Shown: positions 14,010 to 27,900 of the stretch, piece after piece
Layout of the letters: each line of letters starts with the position of its first letter
Position numbering within the stretch: the first letter of the stretch is position 1
From: Cruorifilaria tuberocauda
Taxonomy: Eukaryota; Nematoda; Chromadorea; Rhabditida; Onchocercidae
Length of the DNA stretch: 64,000 bases
Assembly: GCA_013365365.1 (NCBI GenBank)
Contig: JABVXU010000094.1
Span: 94,108 to 158,107, forward strand
Direction: 5' to 3'
Program-made: the position numbers and the translations under genes
Notes under the pieces: model-generated
The model's database searches: none
What the model was told of the DNA's origin: nothing
Seen by the model: the letters and a program-made list of their open reading frames with translations, nothing else

Positions 14010-14520
14010 TTGTATGTGTATGTCTGCTTATTACTTGAAAAGAAATCACAAATTTCATAACTATGACATACTTGACAAACTACTCATGTATCCCTGTATG
14101 CGTGTGTCTATCTATGTGTGCATGTATGCATGTATGTATGTCTGTTTATTACTTGAAAAGAAATTAAAATTATGGCCAAAATTTATCACGAATTTCATAA
14201 CTATGACATATTGACAAACTGCCGATGTCCACGTGTATGTATGTGTGTGTGTGTGGGTGTGTGTGTGTGTGTACGTGTGTGTATGTATTGTGCATGTATG
14301 TGTATGTGTGTACTAATTTATGAGTTTGTATGTCAGTTTATTGTTTAAAAAGAAATTAAAATTATGAGCAAAATTTATTACAAACATCATAACTCTGACA
14401 TGTTTGACAAATCACACTACCTATGCCTATGTAAATGTCTGTGCGTATGTGCGTGTATGTGTATGTATGCATGTGATGCGTGTATGTTAGTTTAATATTT
14501 AAAAAGAAATTGAAATGATG
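13598..14520. repeat. Compound minisatellite: TG-rich blocks alternating with a ~70-bp AT-rich spacer unit
   Basis: Five to six copies of a compound unit run head to tail. Each has a spacer of the form TTATTACTTGAAAAGAAATT, then AAAATTATGGC-AAAATTTATC and CATAACTATGACATACTTGA, followed by 40-110 nt of TG/TATG repeat. Spacer copies begin near 13756, 13908, 14029, 14147, 14339 and, truncated, 14491. A partial spacer end (TTTATCACTATGACATACA) precedes the first TG block near 13598. The longest pure (TG)n is at about 13978-14001. Open frames rich in Val/Cys or His/Thr across this stretch are translations of the repeat. Confidence 0.9.
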
Positions 14521-14699
14521 AAGTCTGCTTAATAATGAAATTCCTAAAAATAAAAGCAGCAACTTTTCGAAGTTAATTAGACAGAACGTTTGATAGACAA
14601 AGTAAGATAAAGTAAGTATATGTGTGTGTGCAAAAGCATCGTCAAGATCGATTAACATGCTTATTTGAGGGAAAAAAAAGCGGAGAAAGACGAAAATTT

Positions 14700-14990
14700 T
14701 TGGATTTCCACTTAGACACACATCCAAACACCCACACACACACACACACACACATACACATACACACACATACACACATACACACACACGTACATAGACG
14801 ATTATATTTCTCGTAAAATAATGAAAACATTTTTCTTTAGAGACAAATTTGCTCCTTCACTTAGACATACAGACACACACACACGTAAGCACACACGTAC
14901 ACATATGTAGGATAACATTTCTCCCGTAAGCACACACGTACACGTATATAGGATAACATTTCTCATGAAGTAAGTAATGAAACATTTTTC
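14700..14990. repeat. CA-rich satellite in the opposite base orientation
   Basis: CA/ACACATA repeats at 14713-14790 are followed by two copies of a unit containing CGTAAGCACACACGTACAC and ATAGGATAACATTTCTC at about 14883-14965. The longer motif AATGAAACATTTTTCT also recurs (14819 and 14977). On the plus strand this is the complement of the TG array just upstream, separated by about 200 bp. Confidence 0.8.
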
Positions 14991-16499
14991 TATAGAAGAA
15001 GACAGATTTTTTCCTTTTCCTTCCGTTTCCTATTATATATAACTAACATTAGTTAACAAAGGCAAGACGTGAAATTTTTTTTGCATAATTAATATTTTTT
15101 ATTGGGAAAGGGTAAATTGGATTGGAATAATCCTAATTCAAATAATTTTAAAATTTTTAAAATTAGAAATTCGAATAAACTTTAACAGTCTCAGTACTAT
15201 AAGGCTAAAAATTTAATTTCTCACTAATTTACATGAAAAAGAAATGTAATTAAAATGTATGTTAATTATTCCTCAGTAATTATATCCTATTCCTAATAAT
15301 AAAATATCAGCTTTTGTCACCTTTACTAATTTCTTTCCTTTCTCTGCTTTAAAAAAATAATTGGAATTGCAAGAATTTGAATTACTCTCTATTTCTTTTT
15401 CTCTCGCTTTATTTTAAAAAAAAGAAAATTTTCGAATTTAACTTAATCATTTTATCGCTAAATTGCTCACGTAAATATGCCAATTTATATTTGATAAATG
15501 TTCAATTTTTCATCAAACAAAAAAAAAGAAATTGTTAGATATTTTTCTCTTCTAACTTTTTTTGGAAATCAAATTAAACAAAGTTAATCTTTTTAAGCAT
15601 CTCTTTCTCGCCAGTCTCTTTCTTTTTATGCGTTTTCTTTTTTTCAATAAACGAATAAGAATAAAATCTAAAGCTAATTATAGCTTATTGTAATTAATAG
15701 CTGGAGGATTTTATGATAAATCATGATAAATCTCATTTCACTCTTGTTTTTTCAAATTTCATACTGTCCGAAAAATAACTTAAGGAATGATCATGGTTGA
15801 TCGGTACTGTTTATGGAAAGTTTATTAGAGAAATTTTAATTGGAATAAGAAATTTTCCCATTTTTATATAATCTTCCAAAACAGCCGATATATCAATCAT
15901 GTCATATCGAAGAGAAACAGAATATTTAATTAAGTATAGCTGATATAATCTAATTCGATACTGTATTGTTAATTACTATTGTTTTACTGGTAATAGTATA
16001 TAGTACATTTTAATTAAATTATCAATTTCATGCTAATAATTTTAAGAATAATTCTCTAATTAATTATCTTTTCTTTTTTTCATGAAAAAATGGTTGAGTA
16101 ATATTTCTTCTTTTTGCCGAAAAGATTAAGTTATAGTAGTAATAATAATGATAATAATAATAATTACGTTGATAATTAACAAATACAAATACTATCAAGT
16201 AAAACAAAGTAAAATCAAATAGGAAACGGAATACTCTAGAAATTAGCTAAGAAAAAAATGAAAGTGAAAAATGAAAAGGAAATTTGCAGTTTACCAAAAT
16301 AAATGCTTAGGCTTGCGCACATTCATTCTGATCGCGGTTCTAGGCCTAGGCCTTCTTTCGAGAATAAAGGCCTTCTTCTTCTTCCTCTTTACTAGGCCTA
16401 TTTCGACTTTTTCCTCCTTCTTGCAAATATTTTATCGTCGCTTCATCCTTATGCTTACATGCTTTTCTTCTAAATCCTTATGATAGCTAGCAAATTGCT

Positions 16500-16537
16500 T
16501 ACACAGACAAACAGACAGACAGACAGACACACACATA
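16500..16537. repeat. (ACAG)n microsatellite
   Basis: ACACAGACAAACAGACAGAC followed by further CAGA and CACA units. Confidence 0.9.
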
Positions 16538-18637
16538 TCTCATCCTTTTATAAAATCTGAAGTTCGTAATCTTTTTCATTTTCTTACTTTTACTTTCACC
16601 TTCCCTCTTTTCCATTCGAAGTGGTAGTGGAAGAGCAAATAAAAAGGCTTAGTTAATAAACAAGCAACATCCTACTCTTCCGCCTTTTCCCTCATTTTCC
16701 TCCTTTTCCTTAATTTCCTCCATTTCCTCCTCTTCTTCCTTCAATAAACAAAAATATCGATAAGCGGATAATTTTTCCCAATATTTTATTCATCACTGCT
16801 CATCACTTGATGAAATCAATAAATTCTCGAATAAAAATTAAGGAAAGAAGGCAGAGCGAAAGAGAGAAAGAAAGGATTTGAAAATTAAATAATTTTAAAT
16901 AATTTCAGTTTTTCGTTTTTCGCATGCTTGATTAGTATTATATGATAATTTGTACTGCAAAGATTCGATAAGTATGATATGATAATTTCTGTTGCAAAAT
17001 GTCAATTTAAAATGATAACAATAGAGAAGTTATTTTTTAAATATATTTACGTGTATTTTAAATATATTTACGGAATATATATATTGTGATTGCAAATAAG
17101 ATATATATTCATTCATTTCAGTTGTTGATATTATGATTAAATCATCTCTTCTCTATATTGTTTATAATTAAGTTAATTATTAATCTTACAGGATTTCTTT
17201 TGTCCCTAACATACTCTTCTCGACCATTTATCTAACTACAATTTAAGAATTGATTAAAATTTTGAGATATCAAAATCTATTTATGATTATAAACAAATTG
17301 GCATCAAGAAGTGAAAGATAAAAGCAAAATGATGGAGAATCAATTAACTGGAAGCAATATTTTGCTCCAACATCTAGTAATGATGCTTTATAATCAGTCA
17401 TAATCATGATAAAATGATTTTTAACCTTAAACTTAGTCTGAAATTAGATTTCAGTTTTTTATCCCAAATTTGATTTCAAATCTATTCCAAAAAATACGTC
17501 ATTATGTTTTGAAAAAAAAAGATAGTACACGAATTAAACTGTATAACCTGTTATTTCCCATGAATTGCAAAGTAAACTGCTTAAGAATTTTAAGAATAAA
17601 TAATTTATTTTAGCATATGATTAATATTATCACCACATTGTTACACATATAAAACTTAATGACTAAAATTTACAAAGCTGAATAAGTAGTGAAAAACTGA
17701 AATACTTCGGAAATGTAAACTTAAAATATGAAAAAACTGTCATAAATCCCATTCCCAGGTAAATAACTGACAAAAAATAGAAATGGATAGAAAGAAATCA
17801 AACTTCCTCAAATTCCTCAAATTATTCATTAAATGCTTCAAACTCTATCATTTTTCTTCATCTACAACCAAAAATAATATTACAAATTGAGAATTTACAA
17901 TTGGATATTTCAGCCAGCATAAATTATCGTATTCCACGCAACTAAATTATTCCTTTTAAAGAGAAGTAGTCAACGAAAGATTCCCATTTCAAAAAATACC
18001 CAAATTCATACGAATCGAAATAGAAATTGGCGACCTTAGATTATCAAAGTGCTTATCGATCTTAAGCTAATATGAAAGCATTGAGACAAAACTTAAAGTG
18101 ACTTAATGCAATTTTGAATGTTTGGAAGAATTTTCCGAGATTTTCAAACAGATTTCATAGAAGTTATCCACAGCTATGATCCTGAGGATGCTGCAAAACA
18201 AAAATTAAGCGTAATAAACAGTAGGAAAAAAGTATCGAAATCGATCACAAATTCTAATAATGAAGTGATTTCAATGAAAACTAATGATAAGATATGAAAG
18301 AGAAAGAGATGCACATATTGAATAAATAAAATAAGTTATTAAAACAATATAAACTATCAGATCGTAGAGTTTAACAGAATGAAAAATAAAGCGAAATTGC
18401 ACGGATAATTAGAAAAAACAAACTCCTATCTATAACATATCTCCGAACAACAATAACTTCGCAGAAAAAAATTTTTCAAACATCTCTACAGTTTTGTTTT
18501 TTCGTTGAACCATTTTGATAAACAATGATTACAAAGTGTTTTGAAATTTGAATTAAATCACCAAAGCACCATTCGTAGAGCAAAAACTGATTTGATAAAT
18601 TTCCTACATTTCTTGTTCAAGAAAAGTGAAATATCAA

Positions 18638-18674
18638 AACCTTTTAGAAAAACAGCATTTTTCTCTAAAAGGTT
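18638..18674 (-). other. Stem-loop in presumed 3' UTR of AP-3 delta
   Basis: AACCTTTTAGAAAAA pairs with TTTTTCTCTAAAAGGTT around a CAGCA loop, giving about 15 base pairs with a two-base bulge. It lies roughly 230 nt downstream of the minus-strand stop codon at 18901. It may be a 3' UTR element or chance; no function is assigned. Confidence 0.4.
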
Positions 18675-18900
18675 AGAAGTAGTTCAATCATAGGTTAACG
18701 GAAAGGATAGAGAATTAAATATTTGAACACTTTTTCGCAGTTCCTTTTTTCATTGCAGCTAATGGCATGAAAGGGAATAACGTAACGAAACGAAGCTTTC
18801 TTCCTTAAACAGAGTATCTTCTTGAGAGAGCTATTTCTCAAAAACCTTAGTTACAAACAAAATGCTAGTGATGAACATAATATAATATTCATGGTGCTAA

Positions 18901-21900
18901 TTATGAAGAAACCATGTCGCGTAATTCATCGACGACTGCATAGATCAATTGCTGATCACCACAGCGACCATCGATTTGAATTTTGTTACCCTGGAGAAGA
19001 ATTTAGGAAATGTTTTAAAAGAGTAACTCATTATAAAATCCTTTATCTTTCCCACATTCTCCTTATTTAATGTTTATCTTTTAACATCATGCTGAAAGTT
19101 TGACATTTGAATCCGCGAGGAGCTTGAAGCATGTATAAGCATGAATAAAAGTTTAAAACTTTTAAAGAGTTGAATGAAAATTTTGAAATTATAAGAATTT
19201 AAGAAACTGTTATCGTCTAAAAAAAATAAAAAATTTTTAATTAGCTATGATAAATTCAGAACTAAAGCAAGCTAAACTGAGTGAAAAGACAGGTTTCCAT
19301 ATTAGTAAAGTTTCTATAAATAAGAAATGATTATGTAACCTGTTGCTTGATCAGGATGCAAACTGATTCAGCCCTTATAGTATGAGCATAGAGTGCTGCT
19401 GCTGTATCATTCTGTTTCACCACTGTAAAAAAATGCCAATAAATTTAATTAAACGGAAAAAATTGATCCAGTAAATTTCATACTCAAATATAGAGATTAA
19501 AAAATCAATTAGACCAAAGAAATTTTGAGCATATTTGCAATGCAAATATATCTTCCGTTGTATTTTCTATCCATAGACATGTTGTTATCGTATTTCTTTT
19601 ACCTACGGTGGATATATAAAGAGAATAGTTTGATTATTCTAAATCATAATGAAATACTGATGTATGCTTATTTTAGCAATTAATCACATCATTTCTAAGG
19701 GATATTTTAGTAATTAGTTATAGATGATGATTCTAAGATAACGAAAACAAGAAACTGCAGCAAAATAAAACAAAAATACGTGGACGATAGAAAACAAGTT
19801 ATGTGCATACAGTAAAAATTACCATTAAAATGAGCAAAGAAACAGATTTTCTGCAAAATTGAGTTCCATGGGAGGTTGCTACTTAGTTGCGCAGATGATT
19901 TGTACCCCATATCATTCGAACTTAATAACATATCGTAAGATTCACTGAAAATATGCATAAACAAATTTCCCACTTTGGCTTATAAAATTAATTGAATGCT
20001 GAAACTAAAAAAAATCATAAACTCAGCAAATCGAACACCAAAAAAAAGAATGAAATTATATTCGCTATTCTAATGTTTCAAAAAAAATTCACTTCAAAAT
20101 TTGAGTCTTTTTTACACATGATAAAGATATTAAACTACTAAATCATTTCTGATTCAATAACGGCAAAGATGAAGAAATGAAATAAGGATAAGAAGTAATG
20201 AAAATGTATTGATTACAGTCTATTTTTAATCACCTCAAATTCTTCATGAAATATATACCTTGTAATTGTAGCCGGCACAAGGAAGGACACCGTCGGCATC
20301 AAAATGTGGAAGTCCAACTTATCTTGAATAGTTCTGCCTTCATGCTACAAGCAAAATTAATTAATCAAAGAATATTAAATAAATAATTAATAACTTCATG
20401 AATTATGGATATAACTACGGATTTTACTTAATTTTTTTGAAATGCACGCTTACATCTGCGAAGAATGTTAAATTGCCTCTCAATTTCTGCGGCATATTGA
20501 TTGCTTTCACTGAAAATCTGAAAACATGTTCGGCGGAGATGCCAGCAGGAAGTTGGAATGATAATGGAATTCCAGCCTGAAATTACATATCTTAATTGAA
20601 CTATTGCACTCATGAATAAAAATCATTATTAGCTCCAAAGAATCGAATAGTTCAAAAAAGAGCAAAAGCAAATCAAAGTTTTTAGTTCTTTCGTTTGAAT
20701 GGTTATTCACTAATGTGCATAACTACAATGCAAAGTTTATTATTGGAAACTACAACGCATGATTAAGAAAGCTTAGGAGAGCATATCTGAGCTGATGAAT
20801 TACTATTATTGAACTAAAATGTTGATACGAACATTATCAACTCCGACTTCAATTCCAGAACATGATATGTGTGGGGCTAAAATACCTCCTTGAGCAGATT
20901 AAAAAACAAAATATTTTTTCGGCAGACGCTTTGATAAGGCTCCCTTAAGCAATTCTCGCTTTCCCAAATATTGCTTAAATCAATGTTATAAGAAATATTA
21001 CCATGGATGATTTGCCCTCTTCACGTAATAGACGTGTGTTGATCGTATCCAACAAATTCATTTCCAAATTACGTAACGTACCGCGTCCTTTATTTAAAAA
21101 TACAATTCCAATAGCAATTTGATTTGCATCGTCGCTTGATACTCGAGTTTCATAAGTCTATAAAAATTATCATTTTTAAAAAACTGCCAATACAACAAAA
21201 TGGCACATCAAAGATTTTAATATCTTATGAATAAATGATTTTTTCTGTCAGAGAGATAGCTTCTCATTCGATGTCTACTATAAAAAACTCTTATAAATAA
21301 ATCATTCATTTGCTTATTGTTTAAGTCTTATCTATTCATATTATAGTACAAAAAATAGCAATTGAAGCACCAACCAATTTCAAATCTTCTGTTTCACCCA
21401 GTATTTTGTAAGAACTTAATCGCAGCTTTGCCACTTGTTTTTTTGCATGGCATAAAGAATCTTCATATGGCGTTGTGGTCCCATTCGATGAACACAAACC
21501 AAAATGCAAATTAGGATTGCTTGGAGTACAAATGCCTGAAGCTGCCTGAAAATTTATTTTTTCTGTCTTTACCAAGGCACATTCGCATTTCACAGAACAA
21601 AATGTATATCTTTTTGAAACTAAAAAAATGGAATTTATTTCAGCTTATTTAACCAAATTTCTTACAACAATTTAACTAAAAGTGCTCTGCGTATCAGCTA
21701 CTGCTTTGTAAAGGATGATTGAAATTGAGACTAAATCTCAATCTACATTTTATATGTAAAGAACAACATATTTTTTTTATCCCAACATAGCACAGAAGAG
21801 AAACCATTGAAAAGTAATAATTCATGTTATATAACTTACTCCAAAACTTACTTCATACACATCTTTATCGATTGGTTCTTCAATAACGTCCCTCTTCTTT

Positions 21901-24900
21901 TTTCCACTCCCAGTTTTTGAATCACTTTTCTATAATTTAATAAATCTATTCTTGCTAAATAACAACTCTTTCGAAACTAAAAAGAAGAAAAATATGAAAT
22001 ATTTAACATTTTTCAATGTAAAACTAATTTTTAATAATTACAGTAAAAACAAGATTGCAAAGGCTTACCAAAAGCATTATCATTAGAATTATTTTTATCA
22101 ATTCAATATATGATAAACTGATCAGATAACTTACTCTTACAAAATTTTTTGACGCCTTTTTTGCAGCTTTCGTAACAGTATCTTTGACTTCTCGACTCCC
22201 TACACCATCGAGCAATCTTTCAGTGCGAAGCGTATCACTTTGATAAGCACCCGAAACATCCAAATCCTTCTTTTTTGATTCTCTTCTGAAAGGCGTTAAA
22301 GAATTCATAATTCAGATGATTTCAAATTTATTGAAGATTTCCACAACTTTTAGATATTATAAAATAATTCAACCCACTTTTCTCGATGTTCTCTACGCCC
22401 TGTCTTTTTCACTTTTTTTTTCTTTTTTTCATTCCGTTTTAACGATGATATGTCATTGTACGACTGAAGAGAATCAGCAGTCTTCTCAGCATTTGTTCGC
22501 GAATAAGCAAATAAATCCAAAACATGAGGTCGTGGCTGTGTATACGCGTGGGGCATTTCCATCCGTTCATCTGCTTTCAGAGGTTCTTCCAAGTTAACAT
22601 CCAGTGCCTTGTAAATTTCTTCCATTTCATTCTGAATACATATTTTTTACAAACCCTTGCAGTTGACTTGTATGGTCTGGTTCCTAATTTAATTTAATTA
22701 AGCATTAAAAATTGCGAAAGAAATTTTAATATTTAAGGTTTCCGAAATGTATTAGGTTCCAAATCTAAAAAATACAACGAACTTCATTTCCAGTGACTTC
22801 TTCTTCATCAGTTGACTTAGCATTATCAGGCAGTTCACCTTCTCCTCTGTTCACCTAAGAAAGTTGATTTGGAATTTTTGGACACTTCATGAAATCCTGT
22901 ATTATGTTCGACAACATTTGAATCCGAATAAAATAAATGATAATTTCGTAAACAAAGTTAATTTTACTGAAATGCACATCCCTTAAGGCTATGACGAATT
23001 TCGATACATATGAAACGCACCTGATGAATCACCGGAATATCATCATCGTCACTAGTACTCATCTCTTTGACAATTTTTTTTTTCCCTTGCACTTTTTCTT
23101 TTTCTTTCTTTGCAGATTTCCACGAAAGCGTTGACTGCTGTCGCTCCATATATCTATTGAGTCCAACTACTCCTACAAAACATTTCGAAACATGCATCAT
23201 AAAAAATGATTAACTAAAGATTTGGCTATAGCACATGAATTACTTGTTTCATAAATCATTGAATCAATTTAGAATGTAGCTTACCAGGTATTTCTAAAGG
23301 ACTCTGCAGATCAGGAGTCGAACCAAGTGGAGCACGTGACAATCGTTTGGAAGCACTATTTTTAATCTCTCCTTTCACATAATATGGATTATTCTCAATT
23401 TCAGCTTGCCGTCGTTTGAGACGCTAAATTCATTATTATGCAATCATTATATTATGTGTTATTATAATAAATTTATTACAGCGGTGATAAAGTTTAGAAT
23501 GATAAACATACAACAACTAAACTCAAATCAGTTGCTAATACTCACAGAGCTAGATCACTTGCAATTTTTGATTTGTCATTTAAACAAACTCAAATATACT
23601 CTACTTCCATAGATTATTTCCTATCGGTATAGAACGCATTTCAACTTGAAATAATAGCCACGACTAAAACTGTTATGTTTATCAAATAATTAAAATTCTG
23701 TCTAAATGTTTGGATGATTATTAGAGAATAAGAAATTTCGACTCTTAAGACATTTATATAAACAGCTACATGCTGACTAATATTATTATAGATTACATGA
23801 GTAGCAGATCTTTTCTAATCTACTCTACAGATATCAACCGTAAATTATTTTTTAAAAATGAACAGACCTTTTGTAGCTCCTCTTCACTAAGCTCATCTTT
23901 CTTTTCTTTTGTTTTTGACAAGTTTTTCCCATACTCACGATCCTCATCACTACTATATCTGGGTGGACCACCAAAACCTATAAACTCGGAACGCAATGCG
24001 GAGTTCGCAAAAGCACTTTCATTTTCAGGTTCATTAACTTCTTCTTCCAAATTCGGTTCGTGGATCCAAGCATCCAAATCTAACCTACAATACTCGTTAT
24101 ACTTCAGACTGAATTTCATGATAAAGACCACAATTCCCAAAAATTTTGAATTTTCGAAGATGAATATTACAAAAAGACAAGAAAGTTAGAAACAAACCCC
24201 TCGGGAAGCGGTACTTTTTTTTGTGCCTTTGCAGCAACCGGATTTAATTCACCTTCAAAAAGTTTTGCAAAATCTTCACCGACTTTCTCATGATTAGAAT
24301 GGAAACGTTCTATTATCTTCAACATAGCTAAGAATGTACATGCCTAAAAAATTATCAAAATTCATTATACACTACTTGGGAAGAAAAATCTGAAAGGGAT
24401 CTCCTGTCGCATCAGAACGCATAAGAAAAAATCACAAAATGGTTTCGATACCACAAAAAGTACTTTTTCAGATGCTAAAAAGATTTTTTTTCTACATAAT
24501 CTTGACGACAGCAGATTCTGGAATGAGGAATATCATGCTGAAATCCCACGAACTTACTCGTTCTTGTGCCTCGAGATGATCAGCTAAAACAAATTCTGGC
24601 AATTTGGATAGCATTAAATTATCCAAACTATCAATTCCATCCCAGTCATTCTCTGCTTCAGCTCTTATAAGAAGCACCGCGTAAAGTTTTGCGATATTCT
24701 GCATGTATACACTCAATATATGTCCCGGCATTATTTGTATTTTGGACTTTAACATAGCTTCCAATACACCTTGAACGTTGCAAAGATGCCTTAAAGCAAT
24801 GAAGTTTCAATAAATTTAATGATTTTTATGAACTGGAACTTCTAAAGACATTTATGTGCAGAAAAAAAATACTTCCGAAATAAATTACAGAGGATTACTG

Positions 24901-27900
24901 ATTGGCAATGTAACATGAAGTTCATTATATTTGTTTTTTATAAATTTCATAACTCATTAAGCTTACTCGCAGTATTCACCACAAATCCATGCTGCAGCTA
25001 ACAACACTTCACACATATTGCTACGATGCTGCGCACTACCGGCAAGTAGGAGATGGGCATTTTCAACAAGTAAAGCCATTTGGGACACCGAAAAATGTCT
25101 TATCGACTGAACACGCACTGATACATCGAGCATCTGCAGTAGATTATATTTAATTTCAATAAGCGTGAATCATCAAAGTATCAAAAAAATTTCAAGTTTT
25201 GAAAATATAAAAATCACAGAATTGCTAAATTTACAATGCACTGTATGTTTTGTTCTATTCTGCTGAATTAATAATATGTGATATTGAGAAAGGCACTCAT
25301 CTTTGCTTTTTTATGAAAAATTAACAAAAGTATATCAATGACCTCAGCATCGATCATCAGTCTTCAACATAACTTGCAGAATTGTGCAAATTTATCATCA
25401 TCGGTCAAGATTTTTTTTCGACTTGTAGAAAATTAAAATTAAAAAAAAAGATCATGAATAATTGATTAAACAAATACCTGCTCAGCTATCATTGTGCCGT
25501 GCTTTGTACCCTCCACTTTCGTTAACTCCACTAAAACCGATATATACCTGTAAGATCAATAATTTCAATCAACGTAAACCCCAAGAAAAAGAAAAAAATA
25601 TCTTACGTTCAGTAGAATACAGCGTATATGCTATTCATCAACAAATATAAATTTAATTAAAACAAGGAATAACAAAAGGTTACGCTGAAAATAATAGAGA
25701 TAATCTGACAACTATAAAGTTTCCAGTCAGCTTGTGATTTTTACAAATTCTGTTTCTTAGTGACTGATTTTTCTTTTTATCCAAAATTTCACGGAAGGAA
25801 TTTTCCAGTGCTTCATATCACAGCCCATTAAAGTGTTTCAAATAGAAGTTAACAAAACAATCATTACCATTCAAAATTCGTAATATATTGGTAATTATTG
25901 TACGAACAAATTGCGATAATTCTTGAAAGCAACTCATCACGATAATACGATCCTTCTGCAGCATCAACATGATCCATTAGTTTTCGCACAATTTCCATGA
26001 TATTACGTTTGGATACCATCCCATACAGCAGATCCAACGCTCTTAAAAGAAAAGGATCTAATGCTTTTTTTACCTGAGCAAAATCACATGATGGGTTGAC
26101 ATGTAAATATTGTGTTTTATCTTTATATAACCGACAAGAATGTTTTCGCAAAATTCATTCCATTGAAAGCAGATTGCGATGAACCGCATTCAAACTACAT
26201 GTTCAAACGTTTCATAAATTTGACAGAAACAATAAAAGAAAGCGGAAACCTTAGTCGTATACTTTCATCTCGATCATCCAAGCATCGCAAAACAATATCT
26301 TTGTGAGCCTGTACCGCTTTGGGATGTGTTTGCAAAATTTTTCCCATTGCAAGCAAGCCGAGATATTTCAAATTTTGATCAGAATCTTCAATTAGTACGC
26401 CCAATTTTTGTACACAAAGCTGCAAAGTACAAGAATTCAAAAAACAATAATGACGAGAATATGATTAAGAGAACTTCCTTGCCATTAATTTCTCTACAGA
26501 TTTTGCGCATGTCAACTTTTGTAAGAACCTATTATTTCCATATAAATTTCATATGAAACTTTTTTTCTACATTCAAGCATATATTTTCATCAAAATTGTA
26601 AATGAACGTAAGTAATAACTTAAGATACGAGAAACTCATTTCACTAAGAATCCAGCGTGACTTCAAATACTGTACCTGTATACTGGCAGTATGATCACCG
26701 GGTACACCAGATGAAATACTTATTAATACTGAAACAAAATTATGTTTGTTTATGATAAATGTGAACGAAAGTGAATTTAAAACTTTACAAAGTGCCAGTA
26801 CTTTGGAATTAAAAGAAAGAGTGTCGTCAACGTGAAAACTGTTGCGATAGTGAGTTCTAAAGCCGAAAATTATTGAGATTCAAGATATGAAGCTACTGAA
26901 ATTTCTTCAATACATTTCCATTTTTGCATATATTCACATACTGAATTCTTTTAGATGATATTATTTTAGATGAAATTATTTCTAAAATATTAAAACAGCG
27001 AACCCGCAATAACTGTGTTGATACATTCATACAGTAATGACATCGCTGATGTGCTGAAAATGGTCCCTTATGATATATGAAATGATATATGTTTTATAAC
27101 AGTAGCGCCAAGAAAATATTAAGTAGTTTATAGCAGTAAGAAAAAGTGTAAACAATACCAACCTATTGATTAAATTAGTCAGAGGTTCCAACAATTTTTT
27201 GCCAAGACGAGGCTCCAATGGTACCAGTGCACCAAACTACGAAAAGCAATTATTATTGCATGAAATTTTACCCTCTACTCGAACTTGATGATTGTTTTGA
27301 AAAAAATTGTACAGAAACAGATTGATTAAGTTGATTAAGAGCTTATCAAGTTTATTATTTAAAAAAAAGGCACCGCAAATCAATATTATCAATTTGATAA
27401 TTTTAATCAACAATATGATTGATTAAATGGGACATTAACTTACCAACTTGATAATTTTAATCAACATCCAATTATTCGATGAGGTTGTCATTAACCTAAA
27501 GAACACTGGAGCTAAAGTTAGGTAATTCTTGGGATTTTTTCGTGCCAACTCACAAATAACATTCACTGCGGCACTTTGCACACCTGCAAAAATCCGGTAA
27601 TTCAATGGGATGAAATCGCAAATTCTCATTCAGAGTATTTAAGATTACATTTAAAGGAGAAATTAATATAATACCTGGATCCGGGTCTTCTAACTTTTCC
27701 TTTAGCCGCGGAAAAGTAGGCTTTAGAGAGTCTGGATATTTCAAAAAAATTTTGTACAATAACAATACAGATCTTTTGCGCACATATGGTCGACTAGAAG
27801 AGAGCTGAAATAAACAATGACTTATAATCTTCACTGGAAAGCAGTAAAATGAAGTTTCACACTATATCACGTGATAATTCAATTCCTGACTTAAATTGGT

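Larger units (their letters stand above)
14991..18900. other. Gene-free AT-rich stretch (right part of the gap)
   Basis: I find no coding exon on either strand. Visible items are an AGGCCT-rich cluster at 16340-16402, an (ACAG)n run at 16500-16535 and a short hairpin at 18638-18674. The hairpin lies in the presumed 3' UTR of the AP-3 delta gene. Confidence 0.6.

Noticed and set aside
13563..14830. Several 60-140-codon frames rich in Val/Cys or His/Thr
   Set aside because: They translate TG/CA satellites in several frames and on both strands; no splice sites or family motifs.
16271..16483. 70-codon plus-strand frame (hydrophobic)
   Set aside because: Open only because of the CTT-rich AGGCC tract; no splice partner.
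18822..19070. 82-codon plus-strand frame
   Set aside because: Antisense shadow of the last AP-3 delta exon (18901-18990).
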